Under the pieces are notes generated by a model. It saw nothing but the letters and a program-made list of their open reading frames with translations, did not search any database and was not told the DNA's origin. Shown piece by piece: positions 1-7,139 of a stretch of DNA of 64,000 nucleotides (position 1 is the stretch's first letter; each line of letters begins with the position of its first letter). The position numbers and the translations under genes were made by a program. This stretch comes from Anaerocolumna chitinilytica (GTDB lineage: Bacteria > Bacillota > Clostridia > Lachnospirales > Lachnospiraceae), in the NCBI RefSeq assembly GCF_014218355.1, contig NZ_AP023368.1:1864001-1928000 (forward strand), in the 5' to 3' direction.

Positions 1-1
1 T

Positions 2-268
2 TTCTTATTAATAGCTTCAAACACGGATAGTATCTGGCCATCTGATATGTACATAGAAGAAGCATATCAAATAATGAAGGATAATAAAAAAGAAAAAAAT
101 TGCAAAAAACTTATTTATGCAGGAGCAGGGCATATGTTGACACTTCCGTATCAGCCAATTCCTAACTGTGAAGAGTATGGTGGTAGCATTGAAAAAGGAA
201 TACCAGCAACAACAGATTCTTGGAGAGAGACAGTTCAGTTTTTCAAACAGATGCAATATGATAAATAA
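2..268 (+). CDS. C-terminal end of a BAAT/acyl-CoA thioesterase-family alpha/beta hydrolase (5' truncated by window)
   Basis: The frame is open from base 2 to a TAA at 266-268, and the 88 codons visible are the tail of a longer protein. They match the C-terminal part of the bile-acid-CoA:amino acid N-acyltransferase / acyl-CoA thioesterase family: a segment reading NTDSIWPS carries the expected triad Asp, AGAGHML carries the triad His, and a GG...T-DSW-FF tail is typical. Family members transfer or hydrolyse acyl groups from CoA or related donors, but bacterial substrates are mostly unknown. The nucleophile and the N-terminal Ig-like domain lie outside the window, so activity cannot be judged. 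An internal ATG at 47 is not the real start because homologous sequence continues upstream of it. Confidence 0.75.
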   Translation, partial: FLLIASNTDSIWPSDMYIEEAYQIMKDNKKEKNCKKLIYAGAGHMLTLPYQPIPNCEEYGGSIEKGIPATTDSWRETVQFFKQMQYDK

Positions 269-326
269 TAATCTTTTGTGATATGTTGGTTGTTATATAA
301 GCTAAAAAGGAATTGATTGTGAATGG

Positions 327-365
327 ATAAACGCACTCAGTAGAGTTGGTATTGAGTGCGTTTAT
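327..365. terminator. Inverted repeat, probable terminator
   Basis: A perfect 13-bp inverted repeat (327-339 with 353-365) with a 13-nt loop lies 58 nt past the hydrolase stop. There is no long T-run after it, so termination strength is uncertain. Confidence 0.5.
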
Positions 366-580
366 TGTACTAATGCTAACCATGCAGTAATGTTAAAATA
401 GACATCCTGGTTTTGCTAATGCACTCAAGTTCTTCTGCCAATTTTAAATTATAGTCACCGGAAACAAATCTGAAGGCGCTTGATAAATCCAATTAACCTT
501 GATATTATATCTATGATATATAAATAGTTATTGAATAAAGGAAAATAATAAGAATAAAGCTATTATGAAGGAGGCGCTTC
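366..580. other. Intergenic region upstream of the LysR gene
   Basis: No convincing intact gene is present. On the minus strand a 38-codon stretch (492 down to 376) is open and has protein-like composition, but it has no start or ribosome site; it may be a gene remnant. A perfect 6-bp inverted repeat spaced by 3 nt (506-520) sits 60 nt before the LysR start and could be an autoregulatory LysR site. Promoter elements cannot be assigned firmly in this AT-rich DNA. Confidence 0.35.
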
Positions 581-1489
581 ATGGATTTACTGCAAATTAA
601 ATATTTTCAAACTGTGGCGCGGATGCAGCACATGACAAGAGCGGCTGGGGTATTGCAAATTGCACAGCCTGCCTTAAGTGCCATGATCGCAAAGTTAGAG
701 GAAGATTTGGGCGTTCCTTTGTTTAATCGAACAGGGCGTAATATTGTTTTAAATGAATATGGAAAAGTATTTCTAAAACGTGCCGATAAAATATTAAAAG
801 AGGTCGAAGAAGGAAGACAGGAAATATCTGATTTGTCCGGAAATGAAATGGGTTCTGTTTCTATTGCAACCACATCTTTGAATAAGGAATTCGGTAAATT
901 TTTGGGCAGCTTTTCATGTCTATATCCAAAAGTTAATTTTCATATTACACAGTCAGGTGATGATCGAGAAAAGCTTTATCTATTGGAGAAAGATGAAATC
1001 GATTTTGCTTTTATCAACACCATTGATGAGAATACCAATTTCTCTACCATGAAATTGGCAGAGGAAGACATTTATTTAGCAGTCCCACCATTGCACCCTC
1101 TAGCTAGTTACCAAACAGTTTCTTTTAAGGATTTGAAGGACGAAGCCTTTATCGGATTAAAAGCGAATTATAGCCAGCAGGAATTTTGTAATGAAATATG
1201 CAAAAAGAGTGGATTTGTACCAAATGTTATCTGTGAGTGCAGTGAATATACAGCGGTTATAAACTTGGTCGAAGCTGGGCTTGGTGTGTCTTTTTTACCT
1301 TGTTCTGAAAAGGAAGAAAAGAAATTGCCTGTTGTTTTACTTAAGATTGAGGGAATTAATTTTAAGAATATTCTGCAACTTGTATGGAAAGAGCAACGTT
1401 ATTTTTCAAAAGCGGCAAGAAATTTCCGTGAATATGTAATGCAATATTTCAATATTACAGGTAATTACAGCGAAAGAGCATACCAATAA
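581..1489 (+). CDS. LysR-family transcriptional regulator
   Basis: The 302-residue length is typical for LysR. Residues 1-60 form the winged helix-turn-helix: it opens with LLQIKYFQTVA, followed by AQPALSAMIAKLEEDLG, the classic recognition-helix region. Residues about 88-295 form the periplasmic-binding-protein-like effector domain. An AAGGAGG ribosome site precedes the ATG by a few bases. LysR proteins usually control a divergent neighbour, but upstream lies a same-strand hydrolase and no intact divergent gene, so its target is unclear. The effector cannot be predicted. The gene appears monocistronic, ending in a hairpin terminator that overlaps its stop codon. Confidence 0.9.
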   Translation: MDLLQIKYFQTVARMQHMTRAAGVLQIAQPALSAMIAKLEEDLGVPLFNRTGRNIVLNEYGKVFLKRADKILKEVEEGRQEISDLSGNEMGSVSIATTSLNKEFGKFLGSFSCLYPKVNFHITQSGDDREKLYLLEKDEIDFAFINTIDENTNFSTMKLAEEDIYLAVPPLHPLASYQTVSFKDLKDEAFIGLKANYSQQEFCNEICKKSGFVPNVICECSEYTAVINLVEAGLGVSFLPCSEKEEKKLPVVLLKIEGINFKNILQLVWKEQRYFSKAARNFREYVMQYFNITGNYSERAYQ

Positions 1490-1505
1490 ATTAGTATGCT
1501 TTTTT
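1473..1505 (+). terminator. Intrinsic terminator of the LysR gene
   Basis: The hairpin pairs 1473-1483 with 1494-1504 (one G-T pair) and runs into five or more T residues. The stop codon of the LysR gene lies in the loop. Confidence 0.75.
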
Positions 1506-1663
1506 GTTGCAAATTAATATATAAATGTTTATGTGTATATATATAATAATATATTTTTATTTATTGAAATTAGGGTTTATACTATGGATAGCAAAGATTA
1601 AAGAGTTAATTTGCTAATATAGATGGAATTTGCAGTTGTAAGCGGCAAATTTTTTTAAACATA

Positions 1664-1681
1664 AGTTAGTCAAGACTAACT
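1664..1681. promoter_or_regulatory. 18-bp operator-like palindrome
   Basis: The arms AGTTAGTC and GACTAACT are perfect inverted repeats separated by AA. The form resembles operators bound by dimeric metal-responsive DtxR/MntR-type repressors, but that link is only a resemblance. No intact gene follows within 75 bases, so the site may be orphaned. Confidence 0.35.
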
Positions 1682-1758
1682 AAAGAGAATCCAATTTTTA
1701 CATCAGACTAATTTTTATGAAGAATTGCTGCCTATTGACTATACCAATCCAGTAGCCA

Positions 1759-1908
1759 ATGGATTTAGTTGATTTTTTTGCTGCGACAGTAAAAGGTGGC
1801 TTTGGAATTGGAATATTATTCTTGCTTTTACTCAATAACTACTACTTTAAAATACAAGGAGAACAACATGAAAGGCAGAAAAGACAAAAGGGTGAGAAAG
1901 TACGATGA
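1759..1908 (+). CDS. Possible small membrane protein (49 aa), unrecognised
   Basis: The ATG at 1759 opens 49 codons ending at TGA 1906-1908. Residues 8-28 form one hydrophobic helix (GGFGIGILFLLLL) and the tail is Lys/Arg/Gln-rich, the usual topology of a tiny single-span protein. The start overlaps the end of a 30-codon open tail in another frame, which would suit translational coupling. No clear ribosome site is visible, and a better-initiated frame overlaps its 3' part. Function unknown. Confidence 0.25.
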   Translation: MDLVDFFAATVKGGFGIGILFLLLLNNYYFKIQGEQHERQKRQKGEKVR

Positions 1909-2047
1909 GGGGTCCTATGGGGTTTTGGAAAAATATTTTTTGGTTTATTTTCAATCATACGTCCCTTATTTGTGGGGGTGGATACCATCATTTTACAATA
2001 TAGAAACACCAGTTTCATCAGATTTATCGAACAAAATGATTAATTAA
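1868..2047 (+). CDS. Possible small protein (59 aa), unrecognised
   Basis: An AAGGAG ribosome site is spaced six bases from the ATG at 1868, the best initiation signal in this stretch. The product starts with a basic segment (KGRKDKRVRK) and continues with an aromatic-rich segment. It overlaps the 1759-1908 frame, so at most one of the two is likely to be real. No family is recognised. Confidence 0.25.
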   Translation: MKGRKDKRVRKYDEGSYGVLEKYFLVYFQSYVPYLWGWIPSFYNIETPVSSDLSNKMIN

Positions 2048-2163
2048 TAGAATTTCGAATGAAGGGGTGCATTATTTGATAAATAAAGCTACATAAAAAC
2101 TTATTCTAAAAAGTACATTTAATATAAAACGCTTTTATCAAAGTTTATTAATACATATGGAGT

Positions 2164-2202
2164 AAAAATCAGGCCGAAAAAGTTATTTCGGCCTGATTTT
2201 TT
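2164..2202. terminator. Bidirectional terminator beside the amidohydrolase gene
   Basis: A perfect inverted repeat of at least 13 bp (2167-2179 with 2186-2198, 6-nt loop) is flanked by an A-run on the left and a T-run on the right. It abuts the stop codon of the minus-strand amidohydrolase at 2201-2203. Confidence 0.85.
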
Positions 2203-3805
2203 AATCGTTTTTATATTTTTCCTTAATAGAGTCTAGTTCCTCCTTGCTATGAAAGGAACCTGCACGTATAACAGCGTCAATCTTATGAAGATTTTGAACA
2301 CTCTCTATGGGATTTGCATCCAGAAGTACCAAATCGGCATCCTTGTTGATCTCTACAGTGCCCATATCATTCAGGCGTCCCAGAAACTCAGCTCCGTTTA
2401 AGGTCGTCATCTGAAGAACATGGAGCGGGGAGATGCCGGCCTTCTCAAGTTCATCAAATTCTTTGTGAATAGCGTCACCTTCGCTTCCATCGGTTCCAGC
2501 CATCATTTTAACGCCTTCCAGATCGTAAGTTTTGACAAGACTTAAATATAGATTATAGAGACTCTGGGCAGTAGCTGCACTGCTTCCACCAAACAAACCG
2601 GAATGCATGCGAACCATAGTTGGGCATTGCCAGGTATTATATTTGACATAGACATCGGCAAGCTCTATTGCCTTTTCTTCACTGTAAGTGTTAATAATAT
2701 GTGTCAACTGTGTTTCATCTTTTGAACCTCCAGAAGTCTTAGTACCCCATTTTATGAGCTGCTCATTCAAAAAAAGTTGGATACCCCTGATCTTCATGAG
2801 TTGTACGAAGATGGGATTTTCAGTGAATTTGGTAGGAATCCCTGTTGCCTGTGCTCTTAGGGCTTTCTCATCTGTTGAGCAGGAAATTAGAGCCCCGAAG
2901 TTAATGCCAAAGTGTTCGATACTATGAAAGCCATTTTTTGAGACCTCTTTTAAGTCCATATCGGGAAGCACATGTCCTACGACCGGTATTCCGAGTTTAT
3001 TCGCTTCCGTTTGAATTGCATTAAATACATCCGAAGAAACACCGCCAACTTTTATAAAATCAACACCTGCTTTTTTCTGCTGACGGACAAATTCTACGGC
3101 AACCTTGGGTGTTGGTGCATTCATAGGTGTCATGATATCGCCTGGCATTGTCAGCAATGCGGGCTCACTAGTAGAACTGGTAAAGGCACCTGATCTCCAT
3201 TCTTTAAGAAGTTTACCGGAGCCGCTCATTTGTCTGAATCCAGTGACGCCATTGGCAAGTAATAGAGCCATGGATTCAGAGGTGTGCTCCTCACCTATCA
3301 CATGCATATGCATATTCAAATACCCGGGAACCACATACTTTCCGGTGGCATCAATGATCTTTGTATTTTGGCCTGCTTGGATACTTCCAGCTGGAGCAAT
3401 ATCTTTGATTTTACCATCAGCGCACAGAAGGCTCATGTTGGAAGTTAACTTGCCAGTTTGTGTATCCACAATGGTTAAGTTATTCAGTAAAAGTTGATAG
3501 GAAGCGCTGGGTTGTTCTGGATTCTTAGCGGTATAGGGCTGTAAATAAGCCGAAGGCTGGCCGATGAACAGACTAATCCAAGCAATGGCAAGTGCCGTTA
3601 TCCAGCAGAGCAGGACTCGATATCCATGCCAGAATGTCTTCCTTCTCAGGTATACAAGGGAGCCGATGCTGACTGCCAGTAACAGATAAGCAAACCAGCG
3701 TTCACCGCTGCTGATCATCAGCACTAGAACAATGCCGAATAAAAGCACTAATAACAGTATAAAACCTATAGTATTAAACAAATTTTTTCTTTCAGTTTCC
3801 TTCAT
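2201..3805 (-). CDS. Membrane-anchored amidohydrolase-family metalloenzyme
   Basis: The N-terminal 80 residues hold about three hydrophobic helices, followed by a binuclear metal amidohydrolase domain of the imidazolonepropionase/prolidase-like group. Metal ligands are visible: an HMH pair at residues 166 and 168, a Lys in FIKVGG, His in VGHVLP and SIEHFG, and Asp in MAGTDGSEG. The C-terminus has the usual GTVEINKDADLVLLDANP segment. The enzyme would hydrolyse an amide, lactam or dipeptide-like bond; the substrate is unknown. I chose ATG 3805, which follows an AAAGGTG ribosome site, over a GTG four codons upstream. It diverges from a TetR regulator whose upstream palindrome may control both. 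Fusion of membrane helices to this domain is unusual. Confidence 0.8.
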   Translation of the reverse strand: MKETERKNLFNTIGFILLLVLLFGIVLVLMISSGERWFAYLLLAVSIGSLVYLRRKTFWHGYRVLLCWITALAIAWISLFIGQPSAYLQPYTAKNPEQPSASYQLLLNNLTIVDTQTGKLTSNMSLLCADGKIKDIAPAGSIQAGQNTKIIDATGKYVVPGYLNMHMHVIGEEHTSESMALLLANGVTGFRQMSGSGKLLKEWRSGAFTSSTSEPALLTMPGDIMTPMNAPTPKVAVEFVRQQKKAGVDFIKVGGVSSDVFNAIQTEANKLGIPVVGHVLPDMDLKEVSKNGFHSIEHFGINFGALISCSTDEKALRAQATGIPTKFTENPIFVQLMKIRGIQLFLNEQLIKWGTKTSGGSKDETQLTHIINTYSEEKAIELADVYVKYNTWQCPTMVRMHSGLFGGSSAATAQSLYNLYLSLVKTYDLEGVKMMAGTDGSEGDAIHKEFDELEKAGISPLHVLQMTTLNGAEFLGRLNDMGTVEINKDADLVLLDANPIESVQNLHKIDAVIRAGSFHSKEELDSIKEKYKND

Positions 3806-4024
3806 GTAATATTTCACCTTTGTTTTTATTATTATTTCTTGTAGCCGATTCAGTGCTGCCCAAGAGGTAATTTCTGCCCTTAGGAATATAGCTCCTTTAC
3901 ACCGTCAGACCTTTTTTTAGAAGCAAAACGTCTGGCTATTTACCAGGCTTTCGGCATGATGAGATAATAAATCAGCCCCATTCTGGCTGTCTGATTGCCG
4001 TAAATTATTGCAAAAAACCAGGAG

Positions 4025-4046
4025 TTATGATACAAATATATCATAA
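4025..4046. promoter_or_regulatory. TetR-type operator candidate
   Basis: The perfect inverted repeat TTATGATA-6-TATCATAA lies 50 bases before the TetR gene in the divergent promoter region shared with the amidohydrolase. Its size and position fit a TetR autoregulatory site. Confidence 0.5.
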
Positions 4047-4096
4047 AACTGAACAAAATCAATACAAGTTCAAGAAGTGGAACAGGAGCAGCAATA

Positions 4097-4645
4097 ATGT
4101 ATCGCATCGGAAATGATAAACGCAAAAAACAATCCGCAAAGCTCATTTGCCAAGGGTTAGAAGAATTGATACGAACACATAATTATGAGGATATCTCTAT
4201 CACAAATATTGTAAAAGCTTCTGGAGTCGGCAGAGCTACCTTTTATCGTTTGTTTGACGATAAATCAGATGTTGTGCTGTATCAAATGGAAGAAGTCTTC
4301 ACTGAATTAATCTGGCGCGTTGGTCCTTATTCCGATTCCAATGTGATTGTCAAATCTCTATTTGAACTCTGGCTTGGTCATAAAGAACTATTTCTATCTT
4401 TGATTAAAGCCAATCTATACGGAGAGTTTCAAACTCGACTTGCTTTTATAATTGGAGATAAACTAAATTTTATCCAAGAAGAAGTTGGTCTGGATAACAG
4501 AAGCTGGCAGTACTTTATACACGTGCGTGCTGCAATGCTCTTTACTGCGGTCAGGGTTGCGATTACTCAGTTTAATGAAGATAACCCGATAGAGATTACA
4601 GATACGCTAAACAGGTTATTCGGTAAACAGCCCGCAATTTTCTAA
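4097..4645 (+). CDS. TetR/AcrR-family transcriptional regulator
   Basis: The product has 182 residues. Residues about 10-60 are the TetR helix-turn-helix, with ISITNIVKASGVGRATFYRLFDDKSDV as the diagnostic recognition region; the remainder is an all-helical effector and dimerisation domain of usual length. An AGGAGC ribosome site precedes ATG 4097. It faces the amidohydrolase and is followed 74 bases later by a hydrolase on the same strand, so either may be its target. A 22-bp palindrome at 4025-4046 is the likely operator. The ligand is unknown. Confidence 0.9.
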   Translation: MYRIGNDKRKKQSAKLICQGLEELIRTHNYEDISITNIVKASGVGRATFYRLFDDKSDVVLYQMEEVFTELIWRVGPYSDSNVIVKSLFELWLGHKELFLSLIKANLYGEFQTRLAFIIGDKLNFIQEEVGLDNRSWQYFIHVRAAMLFTAVRVAITQFNEDNPIEITDTLNRLFGKQPAIF

Positions 4646-4719
4646 ATCGTAAAACATCCAAGGCATTGTGAATGTATTTGTGTGATAAGCAGAAATGAAT
4701 TATTTAGAAAGGCAACTAA

Positions 4720-5310
4720 ATGATCAGAAAAGCAAGTAATAAAAAAAATGCAGTAATAATCCTGCATGAAATTTATGGGATAAATAGCTTTATAGAAGGA
4801 ATTTGTAATGACTATAAATTGCAGGGATTTGATGTGTTTTGCCCTGACATGATACATAGAGAACGGTTTTTGTATTCAGAAGCTGCACAAGCGTATCAGT
4901 ATTTCTTGAACAATAAGGGGTTTGAATATTACAAGGGAATAGAAGAATTAGTTTCAGAGCTAAAGCTTACCTATGATAAAGTATTTATTATTGGGTTTAG
5001 TGTAGGTGCCACGATTGCCTGGAGGTGTTGTGAGCAGACAAATTGTGATGGAATTATATGCTGTTATGGTTCTCGTATCCGCGAATATATGTCACTACAA
5101 CCATCAAATCCAGTGCTTTTACTTTTTGCGAAGCATGATTCCTTCGAGGTAGAAATTGTCGCTGAACAGCTTGGTGGGAAACCAAATGTCGATTTACATA
5201 TATTACAGGCAAGTCATGGATTTATGGATTGTTATTCTGATCGCTTTAACAAGGAACAAACGCAAATAGCAAAAATGTATATACGACACTTTCTAAATAG
5301 TTTGTTATAA
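4720..5310 (+). CDS. Dienelactone-hydrolase-like alpha/beta hydrolase
   Basis: This 196-residue cytosolic protein has the compact dienelactone hydrolase fold. Catalytic residues appear as Ser94 in the elbow GFSVGA, Asp140 in KHDSFE and His166 in SHGFMD. Classical dienelactone hydrolases use Cys in the elbow, so the Ser makes a carboxylesterase role more likely. HEIYG near the N-terminus is a family signature. It lies downstream of the TetR gene and may be cotranscribed with it. A 16-bp inverted repeat follows. The substrate is unknown; a role in detoxifying an ester or lactone is inference. Confidence 0.8.
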   Translation: MIRKASNKKNAVIILHEIYGINSFIEGICNDYKLQGFDVFCPDMIHRERFLYSEAAQAYQYFLNNKGFEYYKGIEELVSELKLTYDKVFIIGFSVGATIAWRCCEQTNCDGIICCYGSRIREYMSLQPSNPVLLLFAKHDSFEVEIVAEQLGGKPNVDLHILQASHGFMDCYSDRFNKEQTQIAKMYIRHFLNSLL

Positions 5311-5335
5311 AGGATATGTAATGCAAGTTCGTTAC

Positions 5336-5384
5336 TCAATACTAACAGAAGATAATTTGATAGACTTACTTCTGTTAGTATTGA
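5336..5384. terminator. Convergent bidirectional hairpin
   Basis: A perfect 16-bp stem (5336-5351 with 5369-5384, 17-nt loop) lies between the plus-strand hydrolase and the minus-strand subtilase, overlapping the last codons of the latter. There is no marked T-run. Confidence 0.6.
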
Positions 5385-7096
5385 TTGGGTACCGATGGAA
5401 AATCTGTTCTTAATACATTAAAGACATTATAGATATCTACAATACCATAACCCAAGTCTTTGTTCGGATACTGCTGGGTATTGCTTCTCTTTGCACCTCG
5501 AATCAAATATTTTTTAATTACTTCGGTATCCATATCCGGATAAAATCCACGAATGATACCCCATTCCAGCATTATAGCAGATATTCCGGCAACATGTGCA
5601 GCGGCGATTCCCGTACCGGAAGAATAGATAAAGCCATTACCAAGGGTTGGCGTGACTATATTTACACCGGGAGCAGCAAGCTCTGGCTTAATAATTCCAT
5701 CCCGGGTATAACCTTTGCTTGCTCCAAGAAACAAAGAATCATTATCCGGATTATAAGCTGTAACGGTGATAGGTGCTGTTCCATCCCCGGGGGAAGTAAT
5801 AGTCGTATAAGGGTCTGGCTGGAGAAAATAGGTGTCCTTTGAAATGAAACCATTCATGGGAAGCCAGATATTATAAGCTCCCATGGTATTTCCTTTGCTG
5901 TAAATATGGAATCTCCATATACCGGGTGTGGGATTATGAAAGCGCAGTAAAATTAATTCTGCAGAAGTACGTGATTCTATTAATTGATAATCAACATCAA
6001 TTAAAGTTTTTTCAAAGAGAAAGGAGACAAGCTGGTGGGATTTGAGGCTTTTGGTTATACTTGGTATAAATTCACCGGTAGGAGATGAAATATCGATAGA
6101 ATAAATATTTGGGGGATTGCCCCAAAATTCCATAGAAAAGCCAAGTTCCTGTTCTCCAATATTCAGTTCAAAAGCTTTGGGGGCGTCTGAAGGAGTAATG
6201 AAATTACTGTAGTGCCGTTTTTTATCTCCTTCATTACCGGCGGGAAGGCAGATGATAAAACCTGGTACACCACTGTATATCGATAACAAGTTACTTAATG
6301 CACCTCTTCCGTCATGTCCACCTTGGGAAGAGCCAAGGCCGATACATACGGCACAGGGGCGTTTTAGCTCTTCTGCCCTTTGTAAAATGTACTCGATACC
6401 CCACATAATATCATTTTCCTGATAACAGGGGTTATCAGGGGGAATAATATAAAAATCCTTTAAATTTTGCTTTGCCTGTTTTAATTTAACAACAATAAGG
6501 TCAGCTTCCGGGGCAACTCCATAGAAATTATTTTTTACATCCTCTGAGCCGGCCATGATTCCTGCCAGCATGGTACCATGGCCGTTTTCGTCCGTACTTG
6601 GAACCAAAGACAATGGATCATTATTTGTTAATGCCTGATCTATCTGATTTTTAGTGAATTCTGTGCCGTAGAAAAACCGTTCCGGTACGTTATTACTATC
6701 CAGGGCTTGATCCCATAAATATTGAATTTTAGAGGAACCATCCGGATGTAGAAAAATTGGATTTTTATAATCAATTCCCGTATCAATGATGCCGACCAAT
6801 ACGTCTTTACCAAGAAGGTTAAAGCCAGGAATCCTTCGTAGTTTCCGGACACCGGAAGCCTCCAGGCTTTCCTGGCTTGTTAGGCCATACAGGTTAGGTA
6901 TGGCGGAATAACTGAATTGACTGATAAAGGTACTATTTAATTGATTGGAAGGAACATAAGCAATAGCAAATCTAGTATTTATCAAATGAGGAGTAGAATT
7001 AGGGAAAATCTCTAATAATTTTGGATTTCTATTATACTCTATAAATAAATCGGCATAATCATTACTTATAATTTTATAGTGTTCTTCCAAGGTCAT
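5375..7096 (-). CDS. Csp-like S8 subtilase with Ser-to-Gly change, predicted pseudoprotease
   Basis: The 573-residue product has the layout of clostridial Csp subtilases: an N-terminal pro-region (about 1-85), a subtilisin core split by a jelly-roll-like insertion, and no signal peptide. Asp105 (IIDTGID), His173 (NGHGT) and the oxyanion Asn in AGNEGD are present. At the nucleophile position the usual GTS motif reads SGTGIAAAH: codon 496 is GGA (Gly), so peptidase activity should be lost. In Clostridioides difficile, CspC and the CspA domain are catalytically dead partners of active CspB in spore germination. An AAGGAG site precedes ATG 7096. The gene is 43 bases downstream of an intact paralogue and almost surely cotranscribed. 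A germination role is inference. Confidence 0.85.
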   Translation of the reverse strand: MTLEEHYKIISNDYADLFIEYNRNPKLLEIFPNSTPHLINTRFAIAYVPSNQLNSTFISQFSYSAIPNLYGLTSQESLEASGVRKLRRIPGFNLLGKDVLVGIIDTGIDYKNPIFLHPDGSSKIQYLWDQALDSNNVPERFFYGTEFTKNQIDQALTNNDPLSLVPSTDENGHGTMLAGIMAGSEDVKNNFYGVAPEADLIVVKLKQAKQNLKDFYIIPPDNPCYQENDIMWGIEYILQRAEELKRPCAVCIGLGSSQGGHDGRGALSNLLSIYSGVPGFIICLPAGNEGDKKRHYSNFITPSDAPKAFELNIGEQELGFSMEFWGNPPNIYSIDISSPTGEFIPSITKSLKSHQLVSFLFEKTLIDVDYQLIESRTSAELILLRFHNPTPGIWRFHIYSKGNTMGAYNIWLPMNGFISKDTYFLQPDPYTTITSPGDGTAPITVTAYNPDNDSLFLGASKGYTRDGIIKPELAAPGVNIVTPTLGNGFIYSSGTGIAAAHVAGISAIMLEWGIIRGFYPDMDTEVIKKYLIRGAKRSNTQQYPNKDLGYGIVDIYNVFNVLRTDFPSVPNQY

Positions 7097-7139
7097 TTAT
7101 TAAGACTCCTTCTAATAATGAAAATAAAATAGCATGAGT

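Larger units (their letters stand above)
1506..2163. other. Gene-poor, AT-rich stretch with possible gene remnants
   Basis: No gene of normal size is present in about 650 bases. It holds a perfect 18-bp palindrome (1664-1681), a 30-codon open tail on the plus strand (1680-1772) that reads like the C-terminus of a lost protein, and two overlapping small frames (1759-1908 and 1868-2047). The arrangement suggests debris of a larger element, but nothing in it could be matched to a named family. Confidence 0.4.

Noticed and set aside
3105..3497. 130-codon antisense frame inside the amidohydrolase gene
   Set aside because: The opposite strand encodes conserved metal ligands; this frame has no recognisable features.
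6640..6852. Antisense or alternative-frame 70-codon frame within the Csp-like pseudoprotease gene
   Set aside because: Same-strand shadow of the conserved subtilase frame; the main frame is uninterrupted over 573 codons.
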